Source: Nostoc sp. NIES-4103
GTDB taxonomy: Bacteria; Cyanobacteriota; Cyanobacteriia; Cyanobacteriales; Nostocaceae
Direction of reading: 5' to 3'
Assembly (NCBI RefSeq): GCF_002368335.1
Contig: NZ_AP018288.1
Location: 680,607 to 744,606, forward strand
Length of the DNA stretch: 64,000 nt
The number at the start of each line of letters is the position of its first letter. Position 1 is the first letter of the stretch. The position numbers and the translations under genes are program-made. Below the pieces are notes generated by a model. That model saw only the letters and a list, made by a program, of their open reading frames with translations. It had not been told where the DNA came from and ran no database searches. Shown here piece by piece: positions 17,802-26,095 of this stretch.

Positions 17802-17950
17802 TTAGTAGCGCGCGTAGAAATAGCAGTGGTATTAATTTTCTACCCTGCATCAAATCTTTGAGTAAAGAAGATGATTTATTAGGTGAAGTTCCTAATTTTA
17901 CATCTTTTGCAGAATGTAATTAAACAAAGTCACAAAATTGTAGCAAAATC

Positions 17951-18142
17951 ATGAAATTAGTTCGTTTTCTTCTAGGTATTGCACTGCCTCCTTTAGGCGT
18001 TTTCTTGACAGTTGGTGTTGGCCCCACTTTAGTAATTAACATTTTACTTACACTTCTTGGTTGGCTTCCTGGTAGTATTCATGCAGTTTGGGTTATTGCC
18101 AAGCATGAAGAACAACTCAATAGAGAAGGTAACGTTTACTAA
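17951..18142 (+). CDS. YqaE/Pmp3 family small membrane protein
   Basis: 63 residues with two membrane helices and the family pattern LPPLGVFLTVG and LLTLLGWLPGSIHAVWVI. Pmp3/YqaE proteins are stress-induced membrane proteins affecting membrane potential. It follows the holin-like gene at 150 bp and is closed by a good terminator. Confidence 0.92.
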   Translation: MKLVRFLLGIALPPLGVFLTVGVGPTLVINILLTLLGWLPGSIHAVWVIAKHEEQLNREGNVY

Positions 18143-18178
18143 ATAGATTTTGATTCAACTAATATCTATTAAGTAATT

Positions 18179-18205
18179 GAGGGTGGGTAATACTCACCCT
18201 CTTTT
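18179..18205 (+). terminator. Rho-independent terminator after the YqaE gene
   Basis: A 10-bp stem GAGGGTGGGT / ACTCACCCTC (one G-T pair) with a 3-nt loop, followed at once by TTTTG. It starts 36 bp after the stop codon. Confidence 0.85.
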
Positions 18206-18237
18206 GTTTCTGAAAAATACGTGATCAATGATTTTCG

Positions 18238-18269
18238 GTGTGTTATGGACTTGCGTCCATAACACACCC
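18238..18269. repeat. Dispersed hairpin repeat
   Basis: GGTGTGTTATGGA and TCCATAACACACC pair perfectly over 13 bp with a 6-nt loop. The wording (GTGTTATGG) is typical of dispersed intergenic hairpins in filamentous cyanobacteria. Confidence 0.7.
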
Positions 18270-18373
18270 TACAAAATTAAATTTGGGTGATTAAATTACT
18301 TGTGTGTACAAGGTAGCCTTTGAGAAGAAGGAGGTTGGGAGAAAGAGGTTCATCTAACTCACCCTAAAAAATA

Positions 18374-18404
18374 GATTCCCGGCTTTTTAGGAAAGTCGGG
18401 AATC
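18374..18404 (-). terminator. Terminator for the coiled-coil gene
   Basis: GATTCCCGGC pairs with GTCGGGAATC around an 11-nt loop, 26 bp beyond the stop of the minus-strand gene. On the minus strand it is followed by TATTTTTT, as expected for a Rho-independent terminator. Confidence 0.8.
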
Positions 18405-18429
18405 TTGTTGTTTACCAATTATGAAGAAG

Positions 18430-19230
18430 CTATTTCTTAACAATCTCTTTTTCTTTATCAGCAGGTTCTTTGTCTTTGAACAAGTCAGCGGTTGCTAGCA
18501 GTAACTCTCTGAGAGTTTGTTTAATCTGACGTTCTTTTCTAGCTATGGATGTACCAGCTTCACCTAGTTTATCTTCTATCTGCGATCGCTTCTGTTCTAC
18601 CTGTGTGGCTATGGCTTCCGCTTGGGGACGCGCTTGATCATACCAGTTTTTCGCGTCGTCTAGATAACCTTTAACCTCTTCAGAGCGTCCACCGTAACGT
18701 GCTGCTAAGTTAGCCCGTACAATAGCTAGTTGCGCTTGCAATTGAGCGTAACGTTTCTTTAACAAAGAAACTTCCTCGCTATTTTTGATAGTGTTAACAG
18801 CGGAATCAATTGCAGTTTTAGTGCTAGTTGTTTTTTCTTGGCCTGTTTCTTCAATCTCTGCCAAAATCACATCAACTTCTTGTTGAATTTTTTCTTCTTC
18901 ACTATCAAGTTGAGCTTGTAATCTTTTCATCTCTGATTGAGTTCTAGCAATTGCTTCGTGTCTTTTAGTATTAATTCCTTCTAACGCTCCTTCTATGGAT
19001 GCTGTTACTTCTTCTTTGATCTCTGCACCTTTACCTTGTAAACTGTCGACCACAGCAGAAACAGCATCTTTCACAAGATTACGAATTTCGCTAGAGCCTT
19101 CTTTTAACTCAGAAGCTACCTGACTAACTGCTGATTTAACAATTTCACGGACTCTTTCAGTTCTTAACTGTCCAGTTTCTTTAACCTGTCTGAGGTCATT
19201 TTGAATTTGGTCTTTGATGTTGTTAGTCAT
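18430..19230 (-). CDS. Apolipoprotein/LEA-like coiled-coil protein
   Basis: 266 residues, strongly charged and almost entirely predicted helix, with no Cys. Long amphipathic repeats (for example QVASELKEGSSEIRNLVKDAVSAVV and KRLQAQLDSEEEKIQQEVDVILAEIEE) resemble apolipoprotein A/E or late-embryogenesis-abundant type helices. There is no signal peptide or membrane segment. It probably coats membranes or forms a coiled-coil scaffold under stress; its convergent neighbours are the YqaE and holin-like envelope genes. Function is inferred from composition. Confidence 0.75.
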   Translation of the reverse strand: MTNNIKDQIQNDLRQVKETGQLRTERVREIVKSAVSQVASELKEGSSEIRNLVKDAVSAVVDSLQGKGAEIKEEVTASIEGALEGINTKRHEAIARTQSEMKRLQAQLDSEEEKIQQEVDVILAEIEETGQEKTTSTKTAIDSAVNTIKNSEEVSLLKKRYAQLQAQLAIVRANLAARYGGRSEEVKGYLDDAKNWYDQARPQAEAIATQVEQKRSQIEDKLGEAGTSIARKERQIKQTLRELLLATADLFKDKEPADKEKEIVKK

Positions 19231-19844
19231 TTTACACTCTGGAAAATTAACTAATTTGGATAAAAGTTTATAGACATGGTGTTACATTTATATTATGGCG
19301 TAATCCTTTAGTAGCAGGCACTTCCTTTAGATAGAAAAGCAATACAATTTTAGATTTTGCGAAAAGTTGCATGCGGGGGTTCCCCCCCGTTGAGCAAACT
19401 TTTCAAGACGGATTATGGATTATGGATTATGGATTATGATTCGCCTTGTACGTTTCTGAGATCTTGCAGCAGTTGCTTTATTGCAATTAAAGTCAGGCGG
19501 GCAATGCTGAAAATTTCTCAAACCCTGATTATTACCTTGTGGGCATTACCTACAGTTATTGAGAATGGTGCAAGATATCAGGTTTGGATGTGCGCGAATC
19601 AATCTGTGGCAATCATTTATAAATTTGGTATAAGTACCCTATGGATTTATAGTAAAAAAATATTCCCCTGTTCACAGTCATCAGTCATCAGAGAAATGTA
19701 GTGCGTTAAGCGTTGCTATAACGCACCCTACTGATGAATATTAATTACGAATTACGAATTACGAATTACGAATTGGCCTGATGTGTAATCAGTTGCCAAT
19801 TTGTGGGATGATAAATATCGGTTGATAGTAAATGAGAATTAAGT
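19231..19844. repeat. Gene-less gap with short tandem repeats
   Basis: Contains GGATTAT units (19411-19437) and ACGAATT units (19743-19773), the same ACGAATT repeat that fronts the ferredoxin gene. A 114-codon frame at 19357-19701 runs through the repeats and is not credible. Confidence 0.75.
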
Positions 19845-20069
19845 ATGTGGCGGGTAAATATCACTTGCTCAAATGATGCATGGAAGCAGTATGGTAGTGA
19901 TTTCAAAGCGATGGTAGAGAAGTATGCAGCCGAATGTATTGCTTCTAAAAAGATGCCAGATGGAACAAGGATTATGGCATATAAAATTGAGGATGTCAGC
20001 GATGTTGAAGCTTTTCAGGAAGATTGTGCAAATTTTGCTGGATTTACAGTTGATTTTGAATCATTGTAA
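19845..20069 (+). CDS. Small hypothetical protein
   Basis: 74 residues (MWRVNITCSNDAWKQYGSDFKAM...), acidic, soluble, two Cys at 8 and 61-62 region, no known motif. It lies 36 bp before the cytochrome c6 gene on the same strand and could be co-transcribed with it. Codon use is like that of the neighbours. Function unknown. Confidence 0.65.
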   Translation: MWRVNITCSNDAWKQYGSDFKAMVEKYAAECIASKKMPDGTRIMAYKIEDVSDVEAFQEDCANFAGFTVDFESL

Positions 20070-20105
20070 AATTAGCTTGATCAAATTACTCTCAGGAGAA
20101 GCTGA

Positions 20106-20441
20106 GTGCAAAAACTACTAACATTAATATTATTAGTACTTTTATTATTGACAACTGCTTTGACTTTGCCTGTAAGTGCAGCAGATACAGCTAACGGCGC
20201 AGAAGTTTTTAGTGTTCATTGTGCAGGTTGTCATATTAATGGTGGTAATATTGTCAGGCGGGGTAAGAACTTGAAAAAGAAAGCGCTGAAAAAATATGGT
20301 ATGGATTCAATAGAAGCTATTACATCTATTGTCAGCAATGGTAAAAATAATATGTCAGCCTACAAAGACCGTCTCACTGAACAGCAAATCCAAGATGTTG
20401 CTGCTTACGTTCTAGAACAAGCTGATAAAGACTGGCGATAA
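20106..20441 (+). CDS. petJ: Cytochrome c6
   Basis: 111 residues including a signal peptide of about 25 residues (QKLLTLILLVLLLLTTALTLPVSA then ADTANGAEVF). The haem-binding motif CAGCH lies at about 39-43 and the axial Met is in NGKNNMSAYKDRLT. It is a thylakoid-lumen electron carrier between cytochrome b6f and photosystem I, also serving respiration. It starts with GTG, 8 bp after AGGAGAA. The mature part is of normal c6 length. Several c6 paralogues exist in many Nostocales, so this may be one of them. Confidence 0.92.
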   Translation: MQKLLTLILLVLLLLTTALTLPVSAADTANGAEVFSVHCAGCHINGGNIVRRGKNLKKKALKKYGMDSIEAITSIVSNGKNNMSAYKDRLTEQQIQDVAAYVLEQADKDWR

Positions 20442-20469
20442 AAAGTCAGAGTAGCTTTATAAAATTATG

Positions 20470-20545
20470 CATTTTTCTTCGTGCCTTTGTGCCTTTGTGG
20501 TGAACAACTTAATCTTTAACCACGAAGACACGAAGACACGAAGGG
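20470..20545. repeat. Inverted dispersed repeat
   Basis: TTCTTCGTGCCTTTGTG-type units on the left face CACGAAGACACGAAGACACG on the right, making an imperfect hairpin. The same family recurs at 25993-26048. Confidence 0.6.
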
Positions 20546-20587
20546 AAAGAGCTAAAAAATTGACTTAAATAAATCATAAATTTTCAT

Positions 20588-21607
20588 ATGAGTTTACCTG
20601 TAGAAAGTCGTCTTCAATTTACTTCTGATTTAAATATTTGCCGGATATTAAATGGGATGTGGCAAGTGTCTGGCGCACACGGACGCATCAATTCTAAAGC
20701 GGCTATTCAATCTATGTTTGAATATTTGGATGCTGGCTTTACTACTTGGGATTTAGCAGATCATTATGGGCCAGCGGAAGATTTTATTGGTGAATTTCGT
20801 CGTCAAGTTATTGCTAACCGTGGTAAAGAAGCTTTAGCTAATGTACAAGCTTTTACAAAATGGGTTCCTCGTCCTGGGAAAATGACGAAAAAGTTAGTTG
20901 AGGAAAATATTGATATTTCTCTGAGAAGAATGGATGTGGAATCTTTAGATTTGATGCAGTTCCACTGGTGGGAATATCAAGATAAAAATTATTTGGATGC
21001 CCTGAAGTACATGGCAGAATTGCAAACTGAGGGCAAGATTAAGCATTTAGCTTTGACTAACTTTGATACGGAACATTTACAAATTATTACGGAAGCAGGG
21101 ATTAAAATTGTTTCTAATCAAGTGCAATTTTCGCTGGTTGACCGTCGTCCAGAAGTAAATATGATTCAGTTTTGTCAACAGTATGATATAAAACTATTTA
21201 CTTATGGCACTGTTTGCGGCGGTTTGTTATCAGAAAAGTATTTGGGGAAATCGGAACCACGAGGTTTTGATTTGGGTACAGCTAGCTTGCGAAAATATAA
21301 AAATATGATTGATGGTTGGGGTGGTTGGCAATTATTTCAAGAGTTACTTTCTACCTTGAAAGAAATTGCTGATAAGCATCAAGTTAGCATTGCCAATGTG
21401 GCGGTGCGTTATATATTAGATAAGCCTGCGGTGGGTGGGGTGATAGTTGGTGCAAGACTTGGTGTCTCGGAACATATTGCAGATAATGCTAAGGTTTTCG
21501 GTTTGAAATTGGATGCTGAGGATTGCGATCGCATCGACATCATATCTCGCAAATCACGGGATTTGTATCAACTCATCGGCGATTGTGGCGACGAATATCG
21601 GCGATAA
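20588..21607 (+). CDS. Aldo/keto reductase family protein
   Basis: 339 residues with a TIM-barrel aldo/keto reductase pattern: INSKAAIQSMFEYLDAGFTTWDLADHYG carries the catalytic Asp and Tyr, FTKWVP the Lys and LMQFHWWEY the His. The nucleotide-binding end is VGGVIVGARLGVSEHI. It would reduce a carbonyl substrate with NADPH in the cytoplasm. The substrate is unknown. It stands alone. Confidence 0.9.
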   Translation: MSLPVESRLQFTSDLNICRILNGMWQVSGAHGRINSKAAIQSMFEYLDAGFTTWDLADHYGPAEDFIGEFRRQVIANRGKEALANVQAFTKWVPRPGKMTKKLVEENIDISLRRMDVESLDLMQFHWWEYQDKNYLDALKYMAELQTEGKIKHLALTNFDTEHLQIITEAGIKIVSNQVQFSLVDRRPEVNMIQFCQQYDIKLFTYGTVCGGLLSEKYLGKSEPRGFDLGTASLRKYKNMIDGWGGWQLFQELLSTLKEIADKHQVSIANVAVRYILDKPAVGGVIVGARLGVSEHIADNAKVFGLKLDAEDCDRIDIISRKSRDLYQLIGDCGDEYRR

Positions 21608-21741
21608 CAATTATTTCTCTGTGTCCTCTGCGTCTTGGCGGTTCGTAAAAGAATTGATCACACAGAGGCGCAAAGAGGTAATTTTTCGGGAATTGGGTGA
21701 TAATACGGTGAAGGTTATTGTGCAAATTATAGCTGTAAGCC

Positions 21742-22489
21742 ATGCCTTTGACTTTCACCTTCGCCCTGAGTCAACAGCAAAGTTTTGAATTGCGCTGTCA
21801 CTATGGTTCACGCCGCTTGGATAAAGCTGAGTTGGCGGCGTTGATTGATTTGTGTGAGCGAAATTATTATCCTAAACAACGAGACAGCTTACATGATCTC
21901 ACTGAGTTGGGACGGCGAATTTATCAATGGCTGGATGGGAAGGAAGGATGGCTGAGAAGGTCGTTGAATGAGGCGGATGAACAAACGATTTATCTCGATT
22001 TCATTCAAAGAGGATGAAGTGGGGAATATCCAACTGACAGCCGTTAATGATTTAGCAAAAGCTTTTCGCGGACGCTGGCCTTGTGTCACTTTTCTCTCTG
22101 GTTGTTATACAGGACAGGTCGCTAACAAAGGGACGGTACCCTCGATGGCGCAGGCTTTGGTGAAAGCGGGGGCGGGTATTGTTTTATATAGTAGAGTGCC
22201 TCAAGGTGATGAACTAGAAGCTTTGCTAGGTGCAACGGCTATTTTGTTTTGCAATGACCGAGGTGAAGGTCATCCGCAGTTCGAGGAACTTCAAGAACTT
22301 AGTTTACAGATTATATCAGGGGCGGCGAATGCCCAAGGAATTGAGACACAGGAAGCTTTCGATAATTGGTGTATCCAGCAACGGCTAAATGATCCAGATT
22401 ATTTCCTCCCCCGACTCAATCAACGCCTAGAGGAGATAGTCGGCGATGGGTGGTTGTTTGACCGTAGTCAGTTTGAGGTGGGGGGATGA
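21742..22489 (+). pseudogene. Decayed CHAT-domain protein gene (internal deletion and frameshift)
   Basis: Two overlapping frames together look like the ends of one CHAT-family protein. The first (21742-22017) begins MPLTFTFALSQQQSFEL, typical of the N-terminus of large Nostoc CHAT proteins, and stops after IYLDFIQRG. The second (open from 21968) continues EDEVGNIQLTAVNDLAKAF and has the cysteine motif FLSGCYTGQ and SMAQALVKAGAGIVL. The middle of the domain, including the usual TGH histidine, is absent, and the frame changes at the join near 22010. After about 22200 (QGDELEALLGATAILF) the match to CHAT is lost, suggesting a further rearrangement. CHAT proteases need both His and Cys, so this copy should be inactive. 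Confidence 0.6.
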
Positions 22490-22590
22490 GGGGGATGAGG
22501 GAGATGAGGGAGATGCGATCGCTGCTGCGTTAGCCTTAAATTAATCGCTCTCTATGCCACGAGTTTCTCTAATGGCAACAGCTATACTCC

Positions 22591-22742
22591 AAATCCGAAG
22601 TCCCAGATCTTAAATCCGAAGTCCCAGATCTTAAATCCGAAGTCCCGGATCTTAAATCCGAAATCCCAAATCTAAAATCCAAAATCCCAGATCTAAAATC
22701 CAAAATCCCAGATCTAAAATCCAAAATCCCAAATCTAAAATC
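22591..22742. repeat. Seven-copy tandem repeat of about 21 bp
   Basis: Unit AAATCCGAAGTCCCAGATCTT, grading to AAAATCCAAAATCCCAGATC in later copies. No spacers, so not a CRISPR array. It lies between the CHAT remnant and the terminator of the next gene. Confidence 0.9.
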
Positions 22743-22768
22743 CCCCGTTCTCTCACAGAAAACGGGGG
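22742..22768 (-). terminator. Terminator after the 98-residue gene
   Basis: CCCCCGTT and AACGGGGG form an 8-bp stem, 8 bp beyond the stop codon of the minus-strand gene; ATTTTAGATTT follows on that strand. Confidence 0.75.
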
Positions 22769-22776
22769 TTTGAAAG

Positions 22777-23073
22777 TTAGGAAACTAAAATCTGACGGAT
22801 TAGAATACTCATCACTTCATCAGGGTTTCCCGTTGGTAAAAGTTGACTCCAGTCTCCCACGTTTGCATAGCCGATCATTTGCAAATAGTGGATTGTCCCA
22901 GTAACGGCTTTCGGAGAACCTATTAATAAATGCTTAATCGGTTCTCTGGTAGGCAATAGTTTTGCAAAAGATTGCCCAGGAGTGGCTGTATCTGAGTTTT
23001 CCCTTGGTATAAAACCTTCAAAATCTTCTTTGGGGGAGTTTTGATCATCTCCAAACTGTTTTTCTTGTGTCAT
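22777..23073 (-). CDS. Small hypothetical cyanobacterial protein
   Basis: 98 residues. The first 35 are polar and acidic, probably disordered; the rest (REPIKHLLIGSPKAVTGTIHYLQMIGYANVGDWSQLLPTGNPDEVMSILIRQI) is a compact conserved-looking part that I recall as a recurring cyanobacterial protein of unknown function. An AGGAG site lies 11 bp before the ATG and a terminator follows closely, so it is a monocistronic gene. Confidence 0.75.
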   Translation of the reverse strand: MTQEKQFGDDQNSPKEDFEGFIPRENSDTATPGQSFAKLLPTREPIKHLLIGSPKAVTGTIHYLQMIGYANVGDWSQLLPTGNPDEVMSILIRQILVS

Positions 23074-23396
23074 GATAATGTTGGCTCCTATATTAGGGGT
23101 TTAAAGAAGGGCGATCGCAGTGCCTTGCGAGGGGAGCGATCGCCTTTCTTGTACATTTGACTGTACATTTATAATGTATAGTATAAAATTATACTTTGCA
23201 AGCCTTGATTGCAAAAATTTTTTTGTCATTAGTTTAGGACTTATGCAGTTAAATTATCTGTTGAGGTTGGGAATTGGGAATTGGGAATTGGGGCAGTGTT
23301 ATGCCGTAGGAATCGCGCACGATCAACTATTTAAGGTGCGTTGCGCTTGGCGACAACGCACCCTACATCTACTGACTAATGACTAATGACTAATGA
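23074..23396. repeat. Gap with short tandem repeats
   Basis: GGGAATT units (23271-23291) and TGACTAA units (23366-23405), the latter running up to the stop codon of the next gene. No gene seen. Confidence 0.75.
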
Positions 23397-23876
23397 CTAA
23401 TGACTATTTATTTCATACATCTGTTTATGCTTAGCTAAAAGATTTTGATATTTCTCATTCGTCTTTGCTTCTATCCACCTGGTTTTAAATATTGCTGCTG
23501 ATTCTGCTTTTACTGGGTCTACTTCGTAGGGCAAAATCTCTTTTTTCGAGCTTGATGTCTCGGAATTTTGTTTATATTTTCTACCGCTTTTATGATTAGC
23601 ATAACGGCGAGAGCGAGTATAACCCATTTGCAGAAACTTCCGTGCCATATCCGCCCCTATAAAATCATCTTGCTCTAAATAATCAAGAAAAAGTTTGTAG
23701 ATTTTCTCGCTCGACTCCTTGGCAATATCAGGAGTTTTAAACCGCCAGTAAGGCAGAATTTCCGACTTGTATGGTTCCACCAAAAGCACACCCTGTTCAC
23801 CTTTTCCAACGCGATAGAGTTCAGGATGTTGGCGAAAATCGATATTAGGAAAGTCTAAAGAATAATCAAAAGCCAT
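23397..23876 (-). CDS. DUF4385 family protein
   Basis: 159 residues matching the DUF4385 pattern: YRVGKGEQGVLLVEPYKSEILPYWRFKTP, then DFIGADMARKFLQMGYTRSRRYANHKSGRKY, with a basic C-terminal third. It is a single-domain soluble protein without known function. The start follows directly from the family's usual MAFDYSLDF-type beginning. Its 3' end sits in TGACTAA repeats. Confidence 0.88.
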   Translation of the reverse strand: MAFDYSLDFPNIDFRQHPELYRVGKGEQGVLLVEPYKSEILPYWRFKTPDIAKESSEKIYKLFLDYLEQDDFIGADMARKFLQMGYTRSRRYANHKSGRKYKQNSETSSSKKEILPYEVDPVKAESAAIFKTRWIEAKTNEKYQNLLAKHKQMYEINSH

Positions 23877-24298
23877 GCTAAGTTTTTAATATACCAGTCC
23901 TAAATAATTCATGAAATAATTCATTAAAATTTCAGATAGTTTTAACCCCCCTGTAGTCCCCCCTTGGTAAGGGGGGACGGCGTTAGCCGGGGGGTGAATT
24001 TTTTTAACAAATCCAGCACAGATTGCTATATAAAAATAATAAACTTGAAGAAAAAAGCTTAGCTTCTATCTCTGTAGGGAAATTTCATAGAAAGCAATAG
24101 CCAAAGTGGTTAGGACATCAACAGATGATAAAACCTAGACATAAAGCAAAAAGTCGAGCCAGTGCGAACAATCGCGCTTGCGTCGGAAAGCAACTGGCGT
24201 CGGAGCGGCGGCTTCCGCCGATCTGAACTTTTCAAGACAAAGGCTTTTCACCCAGTCCCCAGTCCCCAGTCCCCAGTCCCCAGTCCCCAGCTATAACT
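23877..24298. repeat. Gap with dispersed and tandem repeats
   Basis: Nested C/G-rich hairpin (23944-23995: CCCCCCTTGG facing AAGGGGGG inside an ACCCCC/GGGGGGT pair), a G+C-rich scrap (24160-24230) and CCCAGTC units (24250-24291) ending just before the next gene. No gene seen. Confidence 0.7.
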
Positions 24299-24766
24299 AT
24301 GCTATCTAGCCCCAAATCTGTAAATCATGTGCTTGCACCAGGCGTTTTGCGTAAAGTGCATCATATCGCCCTCAACGTCAAAGATATGCAAGCTTCCCGA
24401 TACTTTTACGGTAATATCCTGGGTTTGCACGAACTCACAGGTGATGAAGTCCCTGCAACTTTGGTGGAACTTGTCGCAGCGGGGAAAGTCGCCAACTTCA
24501 TCACTCCTGATGGTACAATTTTGGATTTATTTGGCACACCCGATTTAACACCACCAGACCCAGATCCAGAACGCAGCTTTACCAGAGCATACCATCTAGC
24601 CTTTGACATAGATCCGCAGTTATTTGAGCAAGCAGTGGCAGTGCTAAGAGAAAATGAAATTGCGATCGCTCATGGCCCAGTCACCCGTCCCACTGGTAGA
24701 GGTGTATATTTTTACGACCCCGATGGCTTTATGATTGAGATTCGTTGCGATCCAGATGTGCATTAA
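24299..24766 (+). CDS. VOC (glyoxalase/dioxygenase fold) family protein
   Basis: 155 residues forming one VOC domain: LRKVHHIALNVKDMQASRYFYGNILGLHE at the start, AYHLAFDID in the middle and GVYFYDPDGFMIEIRCDP at the end, giving the usual His/His/Glu metal ligands. Specific activity cannot be told; glyoxalase, dioxygenase and antibiotic-resistance members share these features. It is followed at 24 bp by a small unknown gene. CCCAGTC repeats lie directly upstream of its start. Confidence 0.9.
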   Translation: MLSSPKSVNHVLAPGVLRKVHHIALNVKDMQASRYFYGNILGLHELTGDEVPATLVELVAAGKVANFITPDGTILDLFGTPDLTPPDPDPERSFTRAYHLAFDIDPQLFEQAVAVLRENEIAIAHGPVTRPTGRGVYFYDPDGFMIEIRCDPDVH

Positions 24767-24790
24767 AAAACACTAGTTAGTTAATCTACT

Positions 24791-25081
24791 ATGAGCGCCA
24801 AACTTACACAAATATTTCAAGTCATCGAACAGACAATTACAAAACCGCCTATTCCCCACGAGCCCCATAAACAATCATTGAAAGCTTGGGCGATGTATTG
24901 TCTGCGAGACAGAGGTTTTAAAGTAGTTTATGCCCAAAAATCCGACTTTGCTATTGAAACCAAAAGCGGAGACAAGTTATATTTCAAAGTCTCTAATAAT
25001 GCTGTTGATTTAGATAATTCTCTTAATTGGATAGTTTGGGATAGTGCAACCAAAAGCGCTAGTCTAATTCCGCAAAAATAG
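24791..25081 (+). CDS. Small hypothetical protein
   Basis: 96 residues, soluble. The segment AWAMYCLRDRGFKVVYAQKSDFAIETKSGDKLYFKVSN has the look of a restriction-endonuclease-like fold (alpha helix, then D in a strand, then a lysine-containing strand), but the usual catalytic E-x-K is not clear, so any such relation is a guess. Probably co-transcribed with the VOC gene 24 bp upstream. Confidence 0.65.
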   Translation: MSAKLTQIFQVIEQTITKPPIPHEPHKQSLKAWAMYCLRDRGFKVVYAQKSDFAIETKSGDKLYFKVSNNAVDLDNSLNWIVWDSATKSASLIPQK

Positions 25082-25252
25082 ACTACTCCTTTCCCACCTG
25101 AAGATTATTGTTTAGACGCAGGGGTGCAGGGGTGCATGGGAGAAAAATGTGCAGCGGTAATCTTACAGCGTGAAGGGAGTAATAATACCATTTTGGATTT
25201 TGACAAATGACAAATGACAAATGACAACTGACAACTGACAAATAATTTAAGC
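25082..25252. repeat. Short tandem repeats
   Basis: TGACAAA/TGACAAC units at 25200-25243, between two convergent genes. Confidence 0.75.
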
Positions 25253-25942
25253 TTATTCTCCTTCGCCAGACAACTGCTGCACGAAAATTTGATGTTCTGG
25301 CGAATTTATTCCCAACTGCAACACAGCCAATACTTGCTGCATATTGCCAGCGAGTAAATGTGGCATTGACAACCACAAACCAGGAAATACTTGACTTTTG
25401 ATAATTCCATTTGCATCTATTTCTAAGGATAAATATTCTCCTTGTTGCAGACTAAACCAATCTAATTTGTTCTCAAATATTTGCCAGATGATGTATTCTT
25501 TTACTCCATTACGACCATAAACTTTTTTCTTATCATGTAAGTCAATAGCAACACTGCTAGCGGCTATCTCTACTACAAGTTCTGGCGCACCTTCTATATA
25601 ATCATCTTCGCTCAAACGAGATTGTCCCTTAGCTGTTGGTGTGATTAGTAGTACTCCATCTGGTTGCGGTTCATTGTCTCGATCTAAGCGGACTGTAGGC
25701 TCAATTCCTAATCTCACACCAGGGGTAGCAACTTGGTAAGTCCACAACCAACCTATTACCTGACTATGTGGTTCAGCATGACTTTCAAAGCGTAACGGGG
25801 ATGCTAAGTATACAACTCCTTCAATTAATTCTGCTTTGACATGATGAGGCATTACTTGATAGCGTCGCTCAAATTCGTAGCGAGTCAAGCGGTCGCCATT
25901 CTCTAAAGGAGGAATTCGCTGTTTGAGTGATACGTTGACCAT
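25253..25942 (-). CDS. Uma2 family (DUF820) putative endonuclease
   Basis: About 229 residues. The Uma2 pattern is present: RYEFERRYQVMPHHVKAELIEGVVYLASP, PQPDGVLLIT and PELVVEIAASSVAIDLHDKKKVYGRNGVKEYIIW, which carries the PD-(D/E)xK-like acids and Lys. These proteins occur in many copies in cyanobacteria; their role is unsettled. I chose the ATG at 25942; a TTG at 25960 would add six residues. The C-terminus is about 30 residues longer than the core domain. Confidence 0.9.
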   Translation of the reverse strand: MVNVSLKQRIPPLENGDRLTRYEFERRYQVMPHHVKAELIEGVVYLASPLRFESHAEPHSQVIGWLWTYQVATPGVRLGIEPTVRLDRDNEPQPDGVLLITPTAKGQSRLSEDDYIEGAPELVVEIAASSVAIDLHDKKKVYGRNGVKEYIIWQIFENKLDWFSLQQGEYLSLEIDANGIIKSQVFPGLWLSMPHLLAGNMQQVLAVLQLGINSPEHQIFVQQLSGEGE

Positions 25943-25992
25943 GTTTTTCTGCTCTGACAAGGAGTCTTACTTTATTATGGCTCTTTACCTGA

Positions 25993-26048
25993 GTGTCTTC
26001 GTGTCTTTGTGGTTGAAAACGTTTGAACCACCAAGACACTAAGACACT
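25993..26048. repeat. Inverted dispersed repeat
   Basis: GTGTCTTCGTGTCTTTGTGG faces CCACCAAGACACTAAGACAC; same family as 20470-20545. It sits between two minus-strand genes and could act as a terminator for the methyltransferase. Confidence 0.65.
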
Positions 26049-26095
26049 AAGAAAAATGCATCATTTCAAATTACACTTTGAATTACAAATTAGTA

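Noticed and set aside
19357..19701. 114-codon frame
   Set aside because: It translates GGATTAT tandem repeats and has no ribosome site.
22591..22742. CRISPR-like array
   Set aside because: The 21-bp units follow one another without spacers and drift gradually, so this is a simple tandem repeat.
23120..23386. 88-codon frame
   Set aside because: It runs through GGGAATT repeats between two genes.
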